DNA of 64,000 nt, taken from Odiellus spinosus. Lineage: Eukaryota > Arthropoda > Arachnida > Opiliones > Phalangiidae. Below are positions 60,115 to 64,000 of the stretch, one piece after another. Each line of letters starts with the position of its first letter. Position 1 is the stretch's first letter. The translations under genes were made by a program, and so were the position numbers. Under the pieces are notes generated by a model. That model did not search any database. It saw only the letters and a list, made by a program, of their open reading frames with translations, and was not told the DNA's origin. The DNA lies in the NCBI GenBank assembly GCA_963920705.1, contig OY987233.1, positions 12,945,459 through 13,009,458 of the forward strand, in the 5' to 3' direction.

Positions 60115-60866
60115 GTAAGTCCTCCTTACCTTAGAAATAACCTACAATTAATTCTTCTAGTCCCTTCTAAGATTTCTCCCTCCTTGTAAATAAAAATTTT
60201 TTTGTTTCGTTTTTGAAAAAAGGTTGGGCCAATTCATCAAAAACGTACTTTAGCTTTCCTCAATCATTTCCTGATCGAAACTACCTCGTTTCTAAATAAC
60301 TTTGCTACAGTTTGCGATGGCAAATTGGAAGATATGTTGCAAAGGATACAACGTCTCGAGGCTTCGATATGTATACTAGAAAATAAACTAGCTTCGATAC
60401 CCGGGCTGGAAAATATTTATCAAGATTCTGAAACCCAAGATACTACAAGTAGCGCGTCCGAAACTACAACGAAGATTAGTACGAATAGCGAATCTCCTAA
60501 AATTAATGAAGGGGTACCAACTACGGTAGCTCAAGTTGTTCCTGTTGAAGCTACAATTACAAAGGAGCCAGTTAAAGAAGAAACAACTCCGAAAGGGGTG
60601 CCATACTCTAAAGATGCGCGTTACGCCAAATATTTTAAAATGGTTAGCATGGGAGTTCCAGCGGGAGCTGTTAAACTTAAAATGACGTCCGAAGGAGTTG
60701 ATGCTAATATTCTAGAGTAAGTTTAATTCATTTATTTATTGACCTTTATATTAATTGGTTATTATTATGTAGTAAACCTGATGAAATCGCGCCAGATTCA
60801 CCCCCAATTACGGAAGAAACTCAAAGCGACGATAATTCGGACGAATCAAGCGAATTTAGCGATTAA
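60058..60866 (+). CDS. WASHC3: WASH complex subunit 3 (CCDC53), three exons
   Basis: Subunit of the WASH complex, which activates Arp2/3 on endosomes for actin-driven cargo sorting. Exons: 60058-60114, 60223-60716 and 60773-60866; 214 residues with consistent phases (0, then 2). The CCDC53 landmarks are all present. DLTS-VGPIHQKRTLAFLNHF (residues 16-35) matches the conserved DLTK..QQKRT.AFLN segment. A heptad-like helix leads to LASIPGLEN (about 75-83). A Ser/Thr/Glu-rich linker follows, then DARYAKYFKMVSMGVPAGAV (150-169) and KMTSEGVDANIL. The acidic tail ends SSEFSD, like the family's ESSFSD. Human WASHC3 has 194 residues as I recall, so this one is full length. Start: ATG 60058 aligns with the family N-terminus. 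The in-frame upstream ATG at 59986 would add 24 mostly hydrophobic residues, unlikely for a cytosolic protein. Confidence 0.94.
60223..60716 (+). CDS. WASHC3: WASHC3 exon 2
   Basis: 494 bases. The acceptor is GAAAAAAG|GTT, with its pyrimidine tract slightly upstream. The donor is CTAGA|GTAAGT. The open frame runs from the acceptor through all conserved blocks, so no exon is missing between it and exon 1. Confidence 0.92.
60773..60866 (+). CDS. WASHC3: WASHC3 exon 3: acidic C-terminal tail
   Basis: The acceptor is ATTATTATGTAG. The exon encodes KPDEIAPDSP, then an acidic serine-rich stretch ending SSEFSD and TAA. Intron 2 is only 56 bp. Confidence 0.9.
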
Positions 60867-60900
60867 CTTTAATTATTGCCAATATAAGTTGAAAATGTCA

Positions 60901-60906
60901 AATAAA
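60901..60906 (+). terminator. Poly(A) signal of WASHC3
   Basis: AATAAA 35 bp after the stop codon, the first in the 3' region. Confidence 0.7.
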
Positions 60907-61312
60907 ATTCCTACAAAATTTTGACAATCAATTTTTTTCCAATTTTTCATTTCCTTAACATAATTTATTTTTCTTATTTAAAAAATATCTATTATTTTTG
61001 AACTAATTGTAATGTTAATTAAACTATTTTCACCATTTTGTTTACTAATTGTAATTTCAACGGGAATTAAAAAAAATACAAGCAAGAAATGTATTTTTCA
61101 AAATAGGTTTAAAAAATTGCTCCTTAAAAAAAGTTCAAAAGTTCAATAAAAAGGTTTTGCTAAAATTAAATTTTATGCGATTTTAAAATTCTAGTCTATT
61201 AAAACTGTACTAATGGATTTACTGGTGAATTGTTGAAATAAATATTACTTTGTAGTGTTACGTTATTTAAAATGTTCATATATTTTTATTAGTTAATTAC
61301 GCATATACTTAA
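60907..61312. other. AT-rich intergenic DNA
   Basis: No gene or clear repeat is seen. Confidence 0.5.
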
Positions 61313-61880
61313 TTATTATTAAGCCTATTTCAATTTTAGATGTAATATCAAAAAGCTGAGATAACCAATAATTAGACAAACCAACTTATTGAAAATAAAA
61401 AGGGAACATTCGTAAAAAAATTACCAAATGGGGATCATGCATACATATTAATAAGCAAAACTTACCAATATTTAAAAAGCTTATTATTAAGCCTATTTCA
61501 ATTTTAGATGTAATATCAAAAAGCTGAGAAAACCAATAATTAGACAAACCAACTTATTGAAAATGAAAAGGGAACATTCGTAAAAAAATTACCAAATGGG
61601 GATCATCCATGCATATTAATAAGCAAAAATTACCAATATTTAAAAAGCTTATCGAAACCATTACATTAGACACACATCTTAAAGGGATCATTCGTAAAAT
61701 AAAACTTACCCTAAGGGGATCATCCAAAAATATAGATATGCAACAATCTATAAGTATTTAAAAGTAGAATGAAACCATTATTAGACACCCCAACTTGTTG
61801 AAAATTGCGGGGGTCATTCGTAAAAGAAAACAACCCAAAAGCTTATCGTCCACAAATATTGATAAGCAATTTTTATAGGC
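61313..61880 (+). repeat. 168-bp tandem duplication and decayed copies
   Basis: Two nearly identical 168-bp units start at 61313 and 61481 (TTATTATTAAGCCTATTTC, then GGGGATCATCCA further in). Shorter diverged copies follow, recognisable by GGGATCATTCGTAAAA, ATTAGACACCCCAACTT and AATATTGATAAGCAA. Confidence 0.85.
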
Positions 61881-62384
61881 CTATGTATTAAAAGGGAAAA
61901 TCAATAAATTCTCCCTTACAAAATTTTGGGGGTCATCCACAAGTAACAATAACGAGTATTAAAACAAATTTAATGCGATAATGGATGATAATGTTTTTAC
62001 ATTAATGAATGATTATGGTACGATATAAAATTATTTACAATCCTGAAAAACGCGCAAATTAGCATGAAATAAAACCAGTTATTATCAAGTATTTTACACC
62101 TTTTTCAGACTGCAAACAAATATATCAATTAATATAAAAACTTGGTGAAATTGAGTATAAAAATTAAACATAATTTGTTACAAATAGTTCTTAAAATGTA
62201 TTTACGCGCGAATAAGGCTTGGCTTACTGGAATATCCTCCAATCGCGTGCCGAATGTCAGTTGTGGAAATTAGGTTTTTACTGGCTGAAATTCCCCCCAG
62301 GCGACACCTATCAGTCGTATACGCGATAAACACGCCCAAGGTTTGATTTGATTTGAATTAAAAACAATTTGGTCTAAATTGGTC
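61881..62384. other. Intergenic DNA between convergent WASHC3 and GMC genes
   Basis: AT-rich. It probably contains the 3' UTR of the minus-strand GMC gene, but I cannot point to a clear poly(A) signal for it. Confidence 0.5.
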
Positions 62385-62520
62385 CTAAACTATTTGAATT
62401 CCCCGTATTATGTCCGCAGCCTTCTCGGCGATCATAATGACAGGGGCATTCGTGTTGCCTGATACGATGGTTGGCATGATTGAGGCATCCACCACTCTGA
62501 TTCGATCAAGACCCTTGATC
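62385..62520 (-). CDS. GMC oxidoreductase last exon
   Basis: The acceptor is GTTTTATAG. Encodes [36 protein letters not shown] and IIRGIQIV, then the stop. Confidence 0.94.
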
Positions 62521-64000
62521 CTATAAAACGTTAACGCAAATATCCACGCTTTATACAAATCACAATTCGATAGCGGCTTTTTTTAATAATTAGTTCGCAC
62601 CACGCGCCCAAAAACAACTAATACGTCACACGATTGACGAAGTAATGTAAAGATTAAACGCAAAGCCACTAGCGCGTTTTCATCATAAAAGCCAGCAGAC
62701 CATACACCGCGTACCAAAACCTACAAAAGCTAGGTTTTAAAAGGTCCTATTTTCTCCTGTAAAATGCTCAAGACCTTCCTTGCATCTGCCTCTCTAAGCC
62801 AACTCAAGTTACTTCAATGGAACGCGGGATCAAACTTACGAATAAGGCATTTTGATTATACACCCAAGCGTAAACCAGGAAATGAAAGTAAATAAATGGA
62901 TGTACTGACCTTAGTTCCGGATCAACTACCGTGGTTGGATCTCTGACGTCACCCATCTTGCACGTACCCGAAGGATGATAAGTCGTGGCCGTGATGCTCA
63001 TGGCAACGCAGGCCAAGTACTCGTCGCCCCATTTGGGTCGGTATCCCTCGCAACCGGGCATCATCGGGTCAAACAGTCGAACCCCCCATTTTTGAAACGG
63101 CGCCGCCAAACCAACTTCTATGGCTATTTTCATACCTGTAACGACGGAAAACGTATAAAAAACATTTTATATTAGACAACGTTATTCGATGGAGTTGTAT
63201 GAAAATTTTTAATACTAGATATTGAGATATTTGTTATGATAAAGTAACCATTAAAATATTAAAAGTTTTAAAATAATAGAGTTTGGAAAAATGAACTCAA
63301 CTTCCTTATTCTTTGAAATAATTCTATCAAATTTTTATTAGTGATTCATTAGAATATGGGGCGCACATTCTATATTTTGAATTCAGTGGAAATACAACAT
63401 ATATGCCTTAAAAATGGACTTATTTTGATTGTTAGACAATTCATGGATGAAGAAACTTTAGTGTAACTCCCTTATACCCTTTTCAGACGAGGCGTAATTA
63501 GCCGGTTTAATCAGATTTAACTGATTTAAGTTTACTTAGCCTTCTCAGTTAAATCTGATTAAACCGGGCTAAATACGCCTCGTCTGAAGAGGGTATAACT
63601 GTGTGATAGAATTCTATCAATTTTCTACGCGGTATTCATTATAGCATCGTACCCTAACCGCGCGATAAGTTTATGGTTTACAAAATTTCATAAAATTCCC
63701 AAACTATTAGATAGAATTCTACAAAATTTCTACGAGACATCCCTTATAATATAGAGTACATAACTCTTGCAACTCGAGTAATTAATTTTCAAAATAAATT
63801 GGAAAGTTAAACTTACCTTCAACAACTGTTAGTAAATCCCTCTTATCGGAGAAGTACTTAGGATCGATGATGGGCTTATCGTAGGGATTTGAAGTCTTCA
63901 ACTTGACGTATCCTCTACTCTCTGGTCTCAAAAGGACAGGGTAGAAGGAAAATGTGTCTTGCAAGCGATAAGGTTCGTACAGTTCGTTAAAAACCTCGTC
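62385..64000 (-). CDS. GMC oxidoreductase (glucose dehydrogenase-like), C-terminal part, truncated by window edge
   Basis: FAD-dependent glucose-methanol-choline oxidoreductase, typically oxidising alcohols or sugars; insect members are often secreted. Three exons on the minus strand: 64000-63817 (continues past the edge), 63135-62910 and 62520-62385. Joins are in frame (phases 1 and 2), giving 181 C-terminal residues. The sequence shows the GMC C-terminal domain: [27 protein letters not shown] and [12 protein letters not shown]. It then has [10 protein letters not shown] with the catalytic histidine, [20 protein letters not shown], and [19 protein letters not shown], which carries the second active-site position (Asn) and FAD contacts. 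The stop is TAG at 62385-62387. The N-terminal FAD-binding half lies outside the window. Insects carry many paralogues, so the substrate is not assignable. Confidence 0.95.
62521..62909. other. GMC intron
   Basis: 389-bp intron with GT..AG ends on the minus strand. Nothing else is seen in it. Confidence 0.8.
62910..63135 (-). CDS. GMC oxidoreductase exon, penultimate
   Basis: The acceptor is CGTTACAG and the donor CTAAG|GTCAGT. Contains [10 protein letters not shown], the [16 protein letters not shown] segment and the catalytic HPSGTCKMG. Confidence 0.94.
63136..63816. other. GMC intron with MITE and degenerate repeat
   Basis: 681-bp intron. Loosely repeated segments with GATAGAATTCTA and CATTATAATAT/CATTATAGCAT words flank a hairpin element at 63472-63598. 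Confidence 0.75.
63472..63598. mobile_element. 127-bp hairpin MITE in GMC intron
   Basis: About 52-bp terminal inverted repeats with only a few differences. TTATACCCTTTTCAGACGAG is followed by GCGTAATTAGCCGGTTTAATC and AGATTTAACTG; the inverse follows after a loop of about 22 bases. Nothing is encoded. A small palindromic MITE. Confidence 0.85.
63817..64000 (-). CDS. GMC oxidoreductase exon, antepenultimate, partial
   Basis: Frame is open from the window edge ([17 protein letters not shown]) to the donor GAAG|GTAAGT, phase 1. Contains the PESRGYVKL and IIDPKYFSD blocks. Confidence 0.93.

Noticed and set aside
60739-60924. 61-codon plus-strand open frame
   Set aside because: An out-of-frame shadow of WASHC3 exon 3; the correct frame gives the conserved acidic tail.

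Overview
The window is eukaryotic. It has spliceosomal introns with GT..AG ends, AATAAA poly(A) signals, an AT-rich base composition and many MITE-like elements. The gene content is a midkine/pleiotrophin (miple) gene, the WASH-complex subunit WASHC3 and a GMC oxidoreductase of the insect glucose-dehydrogenase type. This points to an arthropod, most likely an insect; I cannot name the order from sequence alone.

Bases 1-37,000 are almost entirely tandem repeats. A 23-bp array built from two overlapping palindromes (16-530) comes first. After about 1.3 kb of AT-rich DNA there is a ~35-kb structure (1835-36965) with inverted symmetry. From the outside inwards, both ends show the same layers: a 20-22-bp array, a zone of GGTACC-centred palindromes, a 24-bp array, then alternating blocks of a 31/32-bp unit and a 15/24-bp unit. 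All units lie in one orientation left of about 16,430 and in the opposite orientation right of it. The complex junctions at the two ends match each other in inverted orientation, so this is one giant inverted repeat and not two unrelated satellites. Inside the arms there are higher-order repeats (about 2.05 kb x3 on the left, 1.396 kb x2 on the right) and a multi-kb internal duplication on the right. The very long open frames here come from repeats without stop codons and are not genes.

Bases 36,966-50,150 are intergenic, or the 5' part of the miple locus. They hold a tRNA-Ser-like SINE relic, E2F-like and heat-shock-element-like clusters, minisatellites and foldback MITEs. One MITE (48011-48992) has a core expanded into six ~107-bp tandem copies.

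Bases 50,151-56,700 (+) carry miple: a signal peptide exon, three tandem four-cysteine midkine modules each on its own phase-1/phase-1 exon, and a tiny last exon encoding an acidic tail. Its introns contain several minisatellites. After it come four perfect TGACGTCA palindromes within 332 bp and a 538-bp TIR element. Bases 60,058-60,866 (+) carry a complete three-exon WASHC3. Bases 62,385-64,000 (-) carry the last three exons of a GMC oxidoreductase that continues past the right edge. A possible minus-strand exon at 59029-59199 may belong to a gene divergent from WASHC3. The genes are functionally unrelated neighbours: a secreted heparin-binding protein, an endosomal actin regulator and a flavoenzyme.
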